Shown here piece by piece: positions 23,798 to 35,383 of a stretch of 64,000 bases of DNA. Source of the stretch: Plantago major. Taxonomy: Eukaryota; Streptophyta; Magnoliopsida; Lamiales; Plantaginaceae. Numbering within the stretch: the first letter of the stretch is position 1; each line of letters starts with the position of its first letter. Under the pieces are notes generated by a model. That model had not been told where the DNA came from and made no database searches. It saw only the letters and a list, made by a program, of their open reading frames with translations. The stretch is from assembly GCA_026545765.1 (NCBI GenBank), contig CM048841.1, positions 93,267,352 to 93,331,351 on the forward strand, given 5' to 3'. The position numbers were made by a program, and so were the translations under genes.

Positions 23798-25123
23798 GTA
23801 TAAGAGATATAAATCTAGGATGTGAAGGTTATGTGTGAGATAAAATGAATCAATCAACCTTCATATACTTATACTAAAGAGCCTTTCAAATGAGGAAGCT
23901 CAATAATAAGGTCATGGCTATGTTGAGGACAAAAATAAAGGGGGGATCTGAAGTCAAAATTGCAATGAATTCTCTTTGGAAAATAAATTTTATCAATTTC
24001 CCTAAAATATACTCCAAAAAAAAAAGATGCAATATTATGATAAGTCAAAAATACTTACCCTCATTTTTTTCCTCAAACTCTTGGATTTTCAATATTGCCA
24101 TTTTTTTTCCTGTAACAGTTTGATTTTTGCAATTTTTCTAGTATTTCATGGCTTTGTATTTCATTTGGAGTAGCACAAACACAATGAAACCTTCATCATG
24201 TGTATGATATTGTAAGACGACGTCAAGGACTAGATTTGGAGTTATGGGCGTGTTCACCACCGGGTGTATCGATCCATATCTGTTTACTTGGTTATCTAAT
24301 TTCATGTAGATGGGAACGTGTGTGATCGTATCCAATTCACTGCTTCAATTATATATGAAGGATAAATGTTGGACTATCATATTAAGTTGATTTAGTATTG
24401 CATGGTCAAGTCGAGCTCAAGTTTCCTTGTGTGAAGCTGAAGTACCTGCATAAATCAATGGTAGACATGGATAAAAGAGGTAAGCGGAATATAACAAATC
24501 GACTTTACCTATATTTTTATTAAGAGTCGACTATGAAGGGTCCGGAAAAGAAAAACATAGGTTGAAATTGATTCTAACATAACTCCATTGCTTAAAGCCA
24601 AACATTTTCCGATGTTATCAGTTATTAGTCAATGTATCAGGTCGACATGGGTTCTTTTTTCAGGTTTGAACCAATTAAATTTTGGGTTATTGGGTCGTAG
24701 AAAATTCATTTTGAATGTTAATTTTAGGCTTCCTTCTTATTTTTTCATTTGTTATTATGTGCGGCATAGTATCTTTTTTTTGTTTATTTGGTTTTGAATT
24801 CAATTACTTTTTCATCAAATATATACAACTAATTTTGCAATGGGTCGCATAAGCTACATGACGGGTTATTTAAACTCCAACATAACAAGTTTTAAAACCT
24901 GTTAAGTGCAAATTTGACTTTAAATCGATATAAAGAGCTTCATTTGAATTAATTGTGCAATGCAATAATAAGCAACGTACTTTTGTGCTCTAATTAAATT
25001 AACATGGTGCAACAGGATAATGAACATCAATTCAGAAAACTAGTTTTATTCATGTGCTCAATATTAGAGCTATACTTCGAGATAGTTTGCGACTATTGAG
25101 ATATCACGTACATACTTATTTCC

Positions 25124-25433
25124 CTAGCAATTATAGAGACATTCACACACATAATGGTGTTCTACGCCCTTGCAGTAGGCACCTACGCCACGTTCATAAC
25201 CGAAACGTCTATTACATGGATTTATACACTCCACATTTCCCAAAACACCACAGTTGTAAGTATCTTCTATATCAGCAATACAAATTTTGGCTTGTCCACC
25301 TGCATTTGTGAGAATTAGCATTTAGTACTAGTTAATTTTGTAAAATGTTTACGAAACATGAATCTACAATCTTACATGATGCAAGAGAAACAATGACGAC
25401 CACCCATAGAATCGATTTCAGTAGCTTGTCCAT
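25124..25433 (-). CDS. secreted cysteine-rich (defensin-like) peptide, subfamily A
   Basis: Exon 1 is 25433-25376 (58 nt) and exon 2 is 25299-25124, joined in phase 1 at a GTAAGA donor and TTTGTGAGAATTAGCA-side CAG acceptor, giving 77 aa. Residues 1-19 (MDKLLKSILWVVVIVSLAS) form a signal peptide. The mature part has eight cysteines with spacing C-x9-C-x7-C-x3-C-x13-C-x8-C-x1-C-x3-C, and the last Cys is the final residue. This two-exon layout and CxxxC...CxC pattern are those of plant defensin-like (DEFL/LCR/SCR-like) peptides. Those act outside the cell in defence or in pollen, stigma and ovule signalling. Which role applies here cannot be told. It has no close family name I recognise. It shares its exon layout with the genes at 28.3 and 30.4 kb. 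Confidence 0.8.
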
Positions 25434-25503
25434 GTATAACAGATATTGATCAAGGATATGTGAAGGTTATATGTGTGATAAAATGAATCAATCAACCTTC
25501 ATG

Positions 25504-25511
25504 TACTTATA
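25504..25511 (-). promoter_or_regulatory. probable TATA box of the 25.1-kb peptide gene
   Basis: On the minus strand TTTAGTATAAGTACATGAAG lies about 70 bases before the ATG. The duplicated copy (near 23870) keeps the same TATAAGTA-type element at the same spacing. Confidence 0.4.
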
Positions 25512-26205
25512 CTAAAGAAAATCAATTAAATTGAGGAAGCTCAATAATATGTCATGGCTATATTGAGTAAAAATATAAAAGGGGGTCAAAAATCAAAATT
25601 GTAAAGAAATCTCTTTGAAAAATAAATTTTATCAACTTCCCCAAAATATACTCTAAATAAAAGATGCATTATTATGATAACCTTAAGTACTTTCCCTCAC
25701 TTTTTTTCCTCAAAATCTTGGATTTTCAATATTGCATATTTTTTTTCTTTAATGGTTCGATTTGTGCAACTTCCATATTTTTTTTATGGCTTTGTATATT
25801 GAAAGGAAAATCCATGAAAGGAACATGTGTATGCGTGTGGAGTAGCACGTGCATAGTGAAACCTTGTATATAATATTGTAAGATCAAGTAAAGGATTAAT
25901 TTTGGAGTTGATGGGGCGTGTTCACCACCGAGTTTCTCCATACTTGTTTACTTGGTTATCTAATTTCTTGTAGACGGAAATGTGTGTAATCATATCGAAT
26001 TCACTGCTTCAATTATACACGAAGGATAGACTCTCATATTAAGTTGATTTCGTATTGCATGTTCGAGTCGAGCTCAAGTTTCCTTGTGTGAAGTTAAAGT
26101 ACTTGCATGAATCAACGGTAGGCATGGATAAAGAGGTAAACTAAATATAACAAAAAGACTCTAACTATATTTGTATTAAGAGTCAACCGTGAAGGATCTG
26201 AATTA

Positions 26206-28190
26206 TAGTCTTACAAGCTTGTCTATAGCCGCATGAATTATGATACTCTTATCAGTGGACTGCTCATATGATCAGACAAGATATTCTACATTTCAAGGGA
26301 GATCATATTCCCTTTCGGTGCCTTTTGTTTCGTGTTTGTCCAATGCTGGTAGTCTGTTAGTCAAAATTATCGGAACGCTTAATTTGGACCGAATTAGTAA
26401 GAATCAGCGTGAATTAGGCAATTTTTTGTTAAGTCGGCGAAAGAACTACACGCGCTCTTAATAAAATTTTATTATAATTTTTAATTAAAAAATGTTTTTT
26501 AATTTAACAAATCAAAAATAAAAAAAGCTTTAAAATGAATAAATAGAAGTATGTGGGGGATTTTGTGACACTTTTCCTCCTATTTTATGTATTATTATAT
26601 ATGTATAGTTTTGATGTTTGACAAATAAATTATGGTTATTATATCAAGATATGAAACTTTGTATAATACGCCTTTTGAAAATGATCAAGTATGTGAATGT
26701 CCAAAAGTATGTTTTATGATGCATCTGATGTGTGAAGAATATCTTTCTGTACATATGGAGATAAAAATATTTTTTGAGCTCACAGTTTTGCCTATGAATT
26801 TTAGGCCCGTATTTGAATGTGATTACGTCAGGCTTCTGAAGTACTTCTTTCTGTCTGCATTCCTTTAGCAGGGAACTTTCTGTTATGTTTTGTTATGTGC
26901 TGACCTTTGTGCCACCGGACTTATACTAGTGACCATAGTGTGACTCTGTCTGAGCTAAACGTAACAAACTATGATATTAATGTTTGGTATAAGTACTCCA
27001 CAAACTGTTTTCTGGCAAAGTGTTATGATCATATTGTGTGTGTATATATGTATGCTTTACTACTCTGCTTGATCCGGTAGAAGTGCCAGGAGATCCACCC
27101 TTAAACATTTTTTTTAGTGGTCCAAGTGGTTCTGGTTCCGCAGAGGTTGCAAGTGGAGGCAAGTTGGGTTAGAGCAGCTAGTGGTGTTAAGTGAAGTTTT
27201 TATAGCATAACTTGTAATCCATGAGTATTGTATTCAGTTTGAGGTTTCTCGAATTGCAATTTTTTCTTTTTGGGTTTAAACACTCTGAATTTACCTTTCA
27301 AACTGTCGCGAAACTAAATTGAAGCTTCGTCTTGGCGTGAGCCCATCTTACGATAGATAGCCGGTCGCGCCGAAGTGTTTTTTGTTTTGGGGCGTGACAA
27401 ACTCAATGTCACCGCATCTACCAAAGTTCACTACTTCTATTACATATACTACTATTATCCAAAATATCAAAAGAACCGCCAAGTTAAAGGGGCCATAATT
27501 AGAATCTAACAAGCTTCTAGAATTTAAATCTAGAAATTTAGAAATTGGACATCTTATTTTAACAACTCAATATAGATGGTGGTTGCTTATTGTGTTGCAC
27601 TATATATGTGTTTTGAAACCCAACGGGTCGAATCGGTCTAACCGGTATTCGGACCCCCATTTGGGTTGAAAACCGTCAAACTTGGCAAAAAGGAACCGGG
27701 TAAAAATTCAGGCAACCAACAAGAATCGATAAAAATAGGGTCCAACTAGTTTTCAAAAAAAAAAAAAAAAAGTTGACTTAAAAAGGTAAACTTAACATCC
27801 TAGGCCCTAGCCAGCGCCCTAAATCTTGGGCTTCATTTTTTCAGTCAAGTCTTCCTTCTCGTATTCTGCTCCTACTTTCCTCTCACTCTCCTCTCCTTCC
27901 CACTTTGGCGCAAATGAATAAATATCGGAGTATGTATTATGAATTTGTGTTGGGTATCTGTGCGAAATGTTACTTTAAACTTTTAATCATGTAAATGAAT
28001 TAAATCTTTATAATTTAATTATGTAATACCATTAGTAATGTATCATTACTAGTCAAAGTTGAAAAATATATACCTCAAATTAATTCTAAAGATATATCAT
28101 TTATTATTTTTAAAAATATTTTTAATAAGTTGACCCGGTTGATCATCCCTCATTAGGCAAGCTGAATCGATCGCCCAGGGATAAATATTC
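26206..28190. other. intergenic, no supported gene
   Basis: This is AT-rich spacer between the two peptide-gene duplications. A short open stretch near 27070-27170 (+) reads DPVEVPGDPPLN..SGPSGSGSAEVASGG and stops. It resembles a gene-end fragment but was not recognised. A 17-A run lies at about 27757-27773. Confidence 0.4.
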
Positions 28191-28259
28191 ACATAAAGTG
28201 AGTGGGGTTATACACAATTACACCCCCCATTAGATCACTTACCATATGTATTCATAGTT

Positions 28260-28588
28260 TTAACAAGCATAGACACATACGCATGTTAACCCCGTCATCA
28301 CAGTACCTTCACAATAAGCATCCATAAAACTTTTAAGTTTAGATTTACATGACTTCTTACAATACACAGCATCTCCTTGGGTTTCACACCGAGCTTCTCC
28401 AATTTTAGTAAAACAAACATTTCTTTTAAGCTCGAAACAATGTGCACCTGCACAATAAATATAAGTTATGAGTAAAATGAGCACGTATTAATGGACTATA
28501 ATAACTGTTGCACTTATATTTCACTCTTACATGTTGCTAGAGAAACAATAACAACCATCAATATAGATGCTCGTGAGACCTCAGCCAT
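28260..28588 (-). CDS. secreted cysteine-rich (defensin-like) peptide, subfamily B, copy 1
   Basis: Exon 1 is 28588-28531 (58 nt, MAEVSRASILMVVIVSLAT) and exon 2 is 28447-28260, with phase 1 GT-AG joining, giving 81 aa. The signal peptide is followed by CAHCFELKRN and an eight-cysteine module with spacing C-x8-C-x8-C-x3-C-x11-C-x9-C-x1-C-x3-C. The final Cys is the last residue. The module is rich in Lys. A TATA-like ATATATAT lies about 50 bases upstream (near 28640, minus). The exon 1 size, intron phase and VVIVSLA signal core are the same as in the subfamily A genes, so the two subfamilies likely share an ancestor even though their mature parts share little beyond cysteines. The function is unknown; secretion is inferred. 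Confidence 0.8.
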
Positions 28589-29042
28589 TTACTATGTTTC
28601 TCTAAGTATACTCTTGCAATCTCAATAAGTGATTGGGATATATATACAAATGTAGACTTCCTTTAATTCAAGTGATAAAATTTCTTTAATATAACATAGA
28701 TATTGATCATGAAGTTATATAATGATGCAAATAAAAATCTATGTGCGCTACAAATGTAAAGTGCATGTAAATATATATTTAGCATACAAAGGGATGTGCA
28801 AAGTATGTAATATACTAAAGCAGTAATAAGTTCAAAGGAGAAGTCATCTTTAATTGGACTAAATTTATTGGGACCCAAACATTCAATCAAAATAGAAGGA
28901 ATAATTTTATTTTTAACAAAAAGGTGTTCTATACAAAGGACTTAATCAACCAATTTCATACTCTTCAAAGAGATTTGCAAATGAAATATCCTCCAGAAAA
29001 AAGTGTAGCTCTAAGATCCTTTGTAGATGAATTGCCCCTCAA

Positions 29043-29553
29043 CCTGGTTTTGTTTCGGTTAATGTTGATGGCTCACTTTCAGGTGACACTAAGGTTGCAG
29101 GGTTTGGGTGTATTTTAAGGAATGATCATGGCAATTTTCTGCGCGCATCCTTGGGGAATTTGGCGAAAATGGATATTATCGCAACTGAATTATGGGCGGT
29201 GTACCATGGGATGACTTTAGCTGCCCAAATGGATTATACTAAACTAGTAATTCAATCTGACACGCATCTTTGCTTGCTTGAACAGGTCCCAACAACCAAC
29301 GGAAGCATAGGAGGATTCTGATGAGATCAGAAGGCTCCGTGAAAAGTTTGACCAAGTGCAGTTTTCTTTTGTCTATAGGGAAAATAATAGTGTTGTTGAT
29401 GTGCTAGCAAAGTATGGTAGTGGAGCTCGATCTTTTGATGTAAATGGTGTCTCTGGAATGCCACTAAGAAATCCCAATTTAAGTAGTAAGTTAGTTTGGG
29501 ATGTTTGTCCGACATGGTTGGCGATGCTTGTTAGTTTGGATGTTAGTAAGTAG
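29043..29553 (+). mobile_element. RNase H domain remnant of a non-LTR retroelement
   Basis: A forward frame encodes VSVNVDGSLSGDTKVAGFGC, then ILRNDHGNFLRASLGN, ATELWAVYHGMTLAA and VIQSDTHLCLLEQ. These are the ordered motifs of an RVT_3 RNase H domain, including the catalytic-type D, E and D. After a break near 29320 the next frame gives QFSFVYRENNSVVDVLAKYG, the terminal motif, to 29553. No reverse transcriptase is next to it. The two frames and missing parts show a dead fragment. It lies between the duplicated peptide-gene segments. Confidence 0.75.
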
Positions 29554-30396
29554 ACTTTAAGGCTCGTATCTTCGGGTACGGGTACGAAGTCGGTATGTAA
29601 TACTTCTCTTTAAGCAATGAATCACCATAGTCTTTTAAAAAAAAACACACTTTTTCCCTAACACTTGAAATTGCTTGTTTGCCCTCAACTTTTGTCAAAC
29701 AAGAGAATTTGCACTCCAAGTGCATGAAAGCATAGCCCCACCCCCGCCCCTCCCACCCACCACTCCAAATTAATGTTTAAATTTTGTTTATCAAAACTTA
29801 ATTATTGCCAAACACGTTGATTTAAATCAGTGACCTGACTAGTATCAAATTTCAGCCGCATTATTAGTCACATTGTCAGCTTCCAATCACCTTATCTATC
29901 TTCAGTCACCTTATAAGTTTTCAGTCACTTTATAAGCTCGTTTTGTCAAATGTAGCCTAATTGAGCACCAAAATAGTGAATTGAAAAATTTTGGAAAGTC
30001 AAAAGGTGGACACATGGTATAAATCTGATGGTGTCATAAAGGATGCCTCACCGATATGTCATAGATGATCATCGAGTGTGTAAAATACGATTGCTGGTGA
30101 ATTCATTGATTACAACATTCTCCATATATACTCCAGATTAAATTTAGAAATTGGACAACTCCTAATTTTAGAAACTCACTTATATATGTTACACTCTATA
30201 CCATTTTATGGAGGAAAAAAATGTATGTACTAAATACTTTTGCTACCATCAAGTTAATCACGGGAGCTACTACACTTTTGGCATTTCCCTACTGTAAATT
30301 TGAAATATATTAAAGGTCAAAGTCGAAATTATTCGTACAAAGACGGATATACCCCAATTAGATCACTTTTATGCTACTACATGTATATTCTCAACA

Positions 30397-30719
30397 TTAA
30401 CAGTCATAGACACATACGCAGGTTGAGCGGACCCCGACACCCTCGCAATAGGAATCCAGAAGAAATTCATATCTTGCTTCGCATGACCACTTACACACAA
30501 TAGATCCTTGGAAATCACACCGGGTTTTTTTAATTCGGTCAACGCAAACACTTTTAATCTCGAAACAATGTGTGCCTGCATTAATATAAATCAAACTTAT
30601 GAGTAAAATAAGCATGTATTGATGGATAATCATAATGTTTGCTTTTATATTCTATCCTTACATGATGCGAGAGAAACAATGACAACAACCAGTATAATTG
30701 CTCGTGAAGTATCCGCCAT
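30397..30719 (-). CDS. secreted cysteine-rich (defensin-like) peptide, subfamily B, copy 2
   Basis: Exon 1 is 30719-30662 (58 nt, MADTSRAIILVVVIVSLAS) and exon 2 is 30575-30397, giving 78 aa. The mature module has eight cysteines with spacing C-x8-C-x7-C-x3-C-x11-C-x8-C-x1-C-x3-C and ends on Cys (CVCVYDC). It is close to the 28.3-kb gene in its N-terminal CTHCFEIK and C-terminal parts. It differs strongly in the loops, where many charged residues are changed and the first-to-fourth cysteine loops are shortened. A TATA-like CTATATATACAG lies about 75-85 bases upstream (30790-30800). Both subfamily B copies appear intact. They are candidates for defence or reproductive signalling peptides; neither role is shown by sequence. 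Confidence 0.8.
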
Positions 30720-31144
30720 TTACTATATTTCTCTAAGTTTTTTATTGCAACCTCAATAATCACTTGGTGTGTGTATGTGTGTCTATATATCTGTATATAT
30801 AGACAAGTTAGACTTCCTTTACTTAAAAATTAAAATTGTAAACATTCTTTAATATGACATAGATATTTATGGATTTTAATAACAAGCAAATAAAATTATA
30901 TGTTTGTTGCGGGTGTAAAGTGCATGCAAGTAGATATTTAGCTAACAAAGAGAAGTGTAAAATTTGTAATATTACAAAAGGAGTTATAAGTTTAAAAGGG
31001 AAGTCAACTTTAAATCTTAGACGACTGAAATTAGTCGATTAACCTAAGCCTTCCATCAAAATGGACACTTTAAATCTTTGACAAATAAGACAGTTTCCAC
31101 TAAATGAAACTAAAAAATGGACCATTTAATCTTTGAATATCTCT

Positions 31145-31380
31145 CCTGAGAGACGGTATTTAATTAATTTATTTAGAGACAGACTTATATTTTTAAGAAA
31201 ATTATTGATGTTATTAATCAAAACGCCTATGTTTTCAACATTTGTGTTTTTTACATTATACAACAAGCCTGGCTTAATTATTTCGTAAAAAACATAGACG
31301 TTTTGATTAATAACATGGATAATTTTATTGATGACATAGGCTGTCTTTATATAAGTTATCTAGAGATCGTCTCTCATAAG
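31145..31380. mobile_element. MITE, GAGAGACG-ended family
   Basis: It starts TGAGAGACGG and ends AGAGATCGTCTCTCATAAG, so the termini are inverted repeats around GAGAGACG. It contains AACATAGACGTTTTGATTAA and CATGGATRATTTTATTGATG in common with 53348-53748. A degraded relative lies near 46325-46465. The element is 236 bp and non-coding. Confidence 0.65.
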
Positions 31381-32544
31381 ACTTTGTGTTAATCTTTTGC
31401 ATTATTTCCTCAAAATAATTAATTTGGAACTTCAAACTCTAAATGTAAAGACTTTGGAAGTTTTGGGTTGAATATGAATCTTTACAAGATTTGAGGGACT
31501 GTTTTGCAATTGGATTGTACCTGTTAAGTCATTAACAACTTAATGAGGCGCGTTTGATCAAGATCCGTCAGATCAAAACGGTTATTGGCATGATCCAACA
31601 GTTCATGTGCAATCTGGCTTTCTTAAGGGGTTCAGCAAGTATAAAACCCAATTTCTTCTTCATTTCTTCTGTAACAAGAAATAACAAATCCAGTTGCATA
31701 GAGGCAGTTACATTTCAGATAGTTAGAGAGATTCTCCATCGTTGTTGGTAGAGTTGTATTCGATTGTAATTGTGCTTGATTGGTGATAATAAACCTTGAT
31801 TGTTCCTCCGTGGATGCACTACAAAAAAACTGGGCTGGGGCGACGGATAGATCCGTCGCTTCAGCCCAGCGATCCGTCGCCCCAGCCCTAGCGACGGATC
31901 GGGCGACGGATAAAAAATCCGTCGTCCAATTCGCGCCGGATTATATGTTTGACCTTTTTTTTTTTTTTTAATCGAAATATAACGACGGATAGAATCTATC
32001 CGTCGCTAAAGGTAACGACGGATAGAATCTATCCGTCGCTAAACCGGACGACGGATAGAATCTATCCGTCGCTAAAGGTAACGACGGATAGATTCTATCC
32101 GTCGTCCAACATTTTATTGGAATTAGTGACGGAATCTGAAATTCCGTCACTATGAATTTCCGTCACTGTGAATCCGTCACTATTTATTTCATATTAATTT
32201 CTGTTTTTCGTAGTTCACCTATTTAATCAATATAATGTTCGATAATAAATGAATAATACGGAAAATATTTCAATAAATTTTGAATAAAAAAACTAATATC
32301 CGGAGCTGGAGAAATTATCCACACAAGTGTAAATATGAAAAAAAATCCGAACATACAGATACATAACTAACTAACTAGCTATCAGACGGGGGTGGGTGAT
32401 GGCGGAACTGGGACATGAACTGCTCCATCTGTAACCGAAGGCGCCCGTTCTCCTCCCTTTGTTCTCTGGCGTGTCGCTCCATCGCGTCCCTTTGTTGCTC
32501 CATCTCTTGAGTTAGCCGAGCAACTCGTTTGTTTGACACATCAT

Positions 32545-34299
32545 TCATTTCGAGACACAGTCACGTGTGTTAACCGGACGTCTGGACTGCTGGGATGATG
32601 ATGAGGAGCACCCCGGACTAGCCGGATGCAAACCGAGGCTCCCGAGTCCATATATTCGTCCTTTCTTGTCCGGTTTGTTGACCTCTAGGAAGATGTTGTC
32701 AACTTGTTCAGTTGACAACACATCACCCGTCTCATCCTCCTGCCTCGCCACCTGAGCATCAACCTCAGCCTGAAATCGTAAATAGCAGATATCATGATCA
32801 GTTACTGTTTTTAAAAATTAACTTGTAATAGTGTACAAATATGAACTTTAAGCAACATAAACATACCGCAATAGACGAGGCCCGGCAGTCGGTCCATACC
32901 CCGCCCTTCTGCTTGGCCTTCTTGAAGATGGCATACTTGGATGTCACCTCCCCCCGTGCCACCTGAATCAAACCAGATCTAGTCAACAATTTATCATCTA
33001 CAAGTAATAGAGCAGCAGAGACTTCATACATACACGTAATGCTAGATTGCAAAAACACATATATACGCACCGATTGATAATAATCAGTGGCAGTAGATCG
33101 CCTCCCAAGGTGGTGAACGCCCTTCCCGCCAGACGATCGGGATGCTTTTACTTTGTTGGTGTAGGCAACGTCCTGGACATCAGTTCGGCGCCAGTAGGCA
33201 TCCCAAAGGGCCCACTCCGCTGGATCAACCTGTGGAGGGATTTCGCCACCCCGATCCCGAATGGCCTTCCACGAACAGACCATATCCCTGTACAGTTTGG
33301 ATCCCACAGTCTCGTAAACACGCCAGATCTGTGGGATCAACCTGCTGGGAATGAAGTACTCCTTCTACACTCCCAATTTCATACAACATCCAAAGTCAAT
33401 ACATGTATAACCTCACCATGTTACATCAATTTAACAAGATACAACAACATTATAACATATATGGTGACTAACATATCACCCAAACAAAGTGGCTAACATA
33501 CCACTCACATATAGTGGCTAACATACCACTCACATTGTCCTAAATTTTACTAACACAATGGTGACTAACATATCACCCAAACAAAGTGGCTAACATACCA
33601 CTCACATATAGTGGCTAACATACCACGCACATTGTCCTAAATTTTACTAACACAATGGTGACTAACATATCACCCAAATAAAGTGGCTAACATACCACTC
33701 ACATACAGTGGCTAACATACCATTCATATTAAAACGATTATAATTACAAACGAAGGAATGCCATATTTTAACTTACCCTCAGCTCATCGAAGTACTCGGC
33801 CCTCATGCGCTCCGAGATGTGGCTCCAACACTCACCACCCTGCCCCGGTGGCTCTCTCCTGCTCCGGAAGATGTCACCTAGTTTGTTGTGCACCTCCCGA
33901 GGCCATAAGCTGTTGTCAATGTATAAGATACACCAAACGAATATATATTACTTTAGTACAACAATTTATACTTGTCAACTATCATTACGAGTTATGTTTT
34001 ACATATTTAAGAAGAATGTATAATACTTACTTGGCAGGACCAACAGGGAAAATCACTGGCAAGCCGTCCCACGTGACATTGGGATGGTTTGGATCGAACA
34101 CGAGGTAGGGACAATCGTCGTGGTCGTCCTCCAGCATGTGTCTCAGGTTGGTAGAGCCACGGCCTTCTCTCTGCCGGGGGGTCTCGGGAATCGAGACCTG
34201 CCGCCTACCATCGAGCCCTCCTGTCTGCCCCGACCCACCACTACTATCCTGCCGGTTGCGTGGTGGGGGACGATAGGTGGACGGCCTCTGTCGCGGCAT
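32545..34299 (-). pseudogene. CACTA accessory gene, plant transposase Ptta/En/Spm family (Transposase_24-like)
   Basis: Read on the minus strand, exon-like blocks follow in order. They are MPRQRPSTYRPPPRN with an acidic/Pro-rich part and NVTWDGLPVIFPVGPAK (34299-34032), then LWPREVHNKLGDIFRSRREP..WSHISERMRAEYFDELR (about 33910-33775). Next come LIPQIWRVYETVGSK, YRDMVCSWKAIRDRG, AEWALWDAYWR and NKVKASRSSGGKGVHHLG (about 33360-33070). The last two are VTSKYAIFKKAKQKGG (about 32960-32868) and AQVARQEDETGDVLSTEQVD (about 32770-32700). This is the layout of the Ptta/En/Spm DNA-binding-type protein of CACTA elements. GT-AG-like joins are visible for some blocks. Whether one intact message remains is doubtful, so it is listed as a remnant. 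Some of it may still be expressed. Confidence 0.65.
33461..33725. repeat. 2.7 x ~99-bp tandem repeat inside a CACTA intron
   Basis: The unit is GTGACTAACATATCACCCAA, then AAAGTGGCTAACATACCACTC, then ACATTGTCCTAAATTTTACT, repeated from 33461, 33561 and 33660. It sits between two coding blocks of the accessory gene. Confidence 0.8.
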
Positions 34300-34429
34300 C
34301 TGCAAAAACATGTAATAAATACAATAAAATGTGTTAGTACGAGTTATAATACAGAACATATTATAATAACACATATAATTACTCAAATGTTATCAACTAC
34401 TAACTAGTTATAATACACATAATATACCG

Positions 34430-35383
34430 TTATCGCCGTCCTCTAAGTCTACATATTGGTCCTCGTGCAGATCAAACAACTCATCATCTGTTTCTATGGG
34501 ATCTTCTGCTTGTTTATCGACATCCTCTTGTTGGTACGAGTTGGTAATTGAGTCGTCTTTCTCAATGTACTCCACTTTCGAGCGAGCACGAATAGGTACC
34601 GCAGCTAACCATTCCCCCTTATCGCGTTTCTCGCTTGATATTCAAGAAACACCACTTGTCGTGCTTGAGTCGCCAGAATAAATGGTTCATACTTGGTTCG
34701 GTACCTCTTCTTTTGGTTCACATCAACCATTTCATACTGCTCGTTCTTCCTCGTACCTCCTGGATTAGGATCATACCACTCAACATCAAACAAGAAGGTT
34801 CGTTTTAATGGCAAGCCAGAATATTCAATCCTCATAATTCGTTTTAGCTTGCCGTGGAAATCAAACAAAGTAGCGTCTCCATAATCTTCTGCACCCTTAA
34901 CACACACCCCGGAGTTGCTTGTCGCCATGGCCGTGTTACATTCGAAATGTGGAACCTAAGGCCATTGACTATATAACTTTGAACTACGCCGCAAAGATCA
35001 TACACCATTTGTTCGACTCGAGCTCGAATAGCATCGCCTTCAGATGTACTTTGTTCCCCGACTTGTTCATTTTTCCTCTTCCGTCCACGCTGTCTGTATT
35101 GGTCATATGTATTGGACGGTGCTGCTTCCTCACCATGATGATTCCATACCTGATACCCAGGCAGGAATCCATTTTTCCTCAAGTGCTGCACTACCACTTT
35201 AGGAGCAACGTATTGCTTGTTTCTGCACTGTTTCATTGCACAAGGGCACTTTATCAACCCATCCTTTACACAAGCCGGATTTGACATTGCAAATGCAATG
35301 AAACCTTCAACCTCTTTCAGAAAACTCCATTGAACTCTGCCATTGAGAGTACGACAATACATCCATGAACGATCGGTATTCAT
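34430..35383 (-). pseudogene. CACTA transposase remnant: transposase-associated domain plus DUF4216
   Basis: The N-terminal block (35383-about 35110, minus) reads MNTDRSWMYCRTLNG, FLKEVEGFIAFAMSN, GLIKCPCAMKQCRNK, VVQHLRKNGFLPGYQVWNHH and GEEA, a transposase-associated (zinc-type CPC..C) domain. It passes directly via VEQMVYDL into VVQSYIVNGLRFHIS. A frame change near 34925 leads to NSGVCVKGAEDY, FDVEWYDPNPGG and YEPFILATQARQVVFLEY, which is a DUF4216 domain, and then an acidic tail. In complete TNPD-like transposases several hundred residues of catalytic transposase lie between these parts. Here they are gone, leaving only the two ends. Confidence 0.75.

Larger units (their letters stand above)
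22930..26205. repeat. tandem segmental duplication, two ~1.65-kb units carrying cysteine-rich peptide genes
   Basis: Unit 1 is about 22930-24545 and unit 2 about 24546-26205. Matching landmarks sit about 1.63-1.67 kb apart along the length. Examples are TTATTAGTCAATGTATCAGG, the gene exons (ATGs at 23797 and 25433), GTGTTCACCACCG with CTTGTTTACTTGGTTATCTA, and ATTAAGAGTCRACYRTGAAGG. The copies carry many substitutions and small indels, so the duplication is old. Unit 1 carries the pseudogene and unit 2 the intact gene. Confidence 0.85.
28190..31070. repeat. duplicated segments (~0.73 kb each) around the subfamily B peptide genes
   Basis: About 28190-28915 and about 30330-31070 are two copies of one segment. 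Shared landmarks are CCCCNATTAGATCACTT and CATAGACACATACGCAKGTT at one end, then the two gene exons. At the other end are GACATAGATATT, GTGTAAAGTGCATG and a shared tail CATTCAATCAAAAT/CCTTCCATCAAAAT. Gene, intron and about 350 bases of promoter side were copied together. An RNase H retroelement scrap lies between the copies. Confidence 0.75.

Noticed and set aside
26632..26868. 78-residue open stretch with several cysteines near the peptide cluster
   Set aside because: No signal peptide, cysteine spacing unlike the cluster, no matching exon 1, ends in random hydrophobic sequence.
27070..27180. Short SGPSGSGSAEVAS open stretch, possible gene end
   Set aside because: Too short, no upstream exons found, and low-complexity composition. 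It may be a fragment but cannot be supported as a gene.
33047..33496. 149-residue plus-strand open stretch in the CACTA element
   Set aside because: It is the antisense shadow of the accessory gene, whose minus-strand reading has recognisable family motifs.
34919..35284. 121-residue plus-strand open stretch in the CACTA element
   Set aside because: It is antisense to the transposase-associated domain with its CPC zinc motif.
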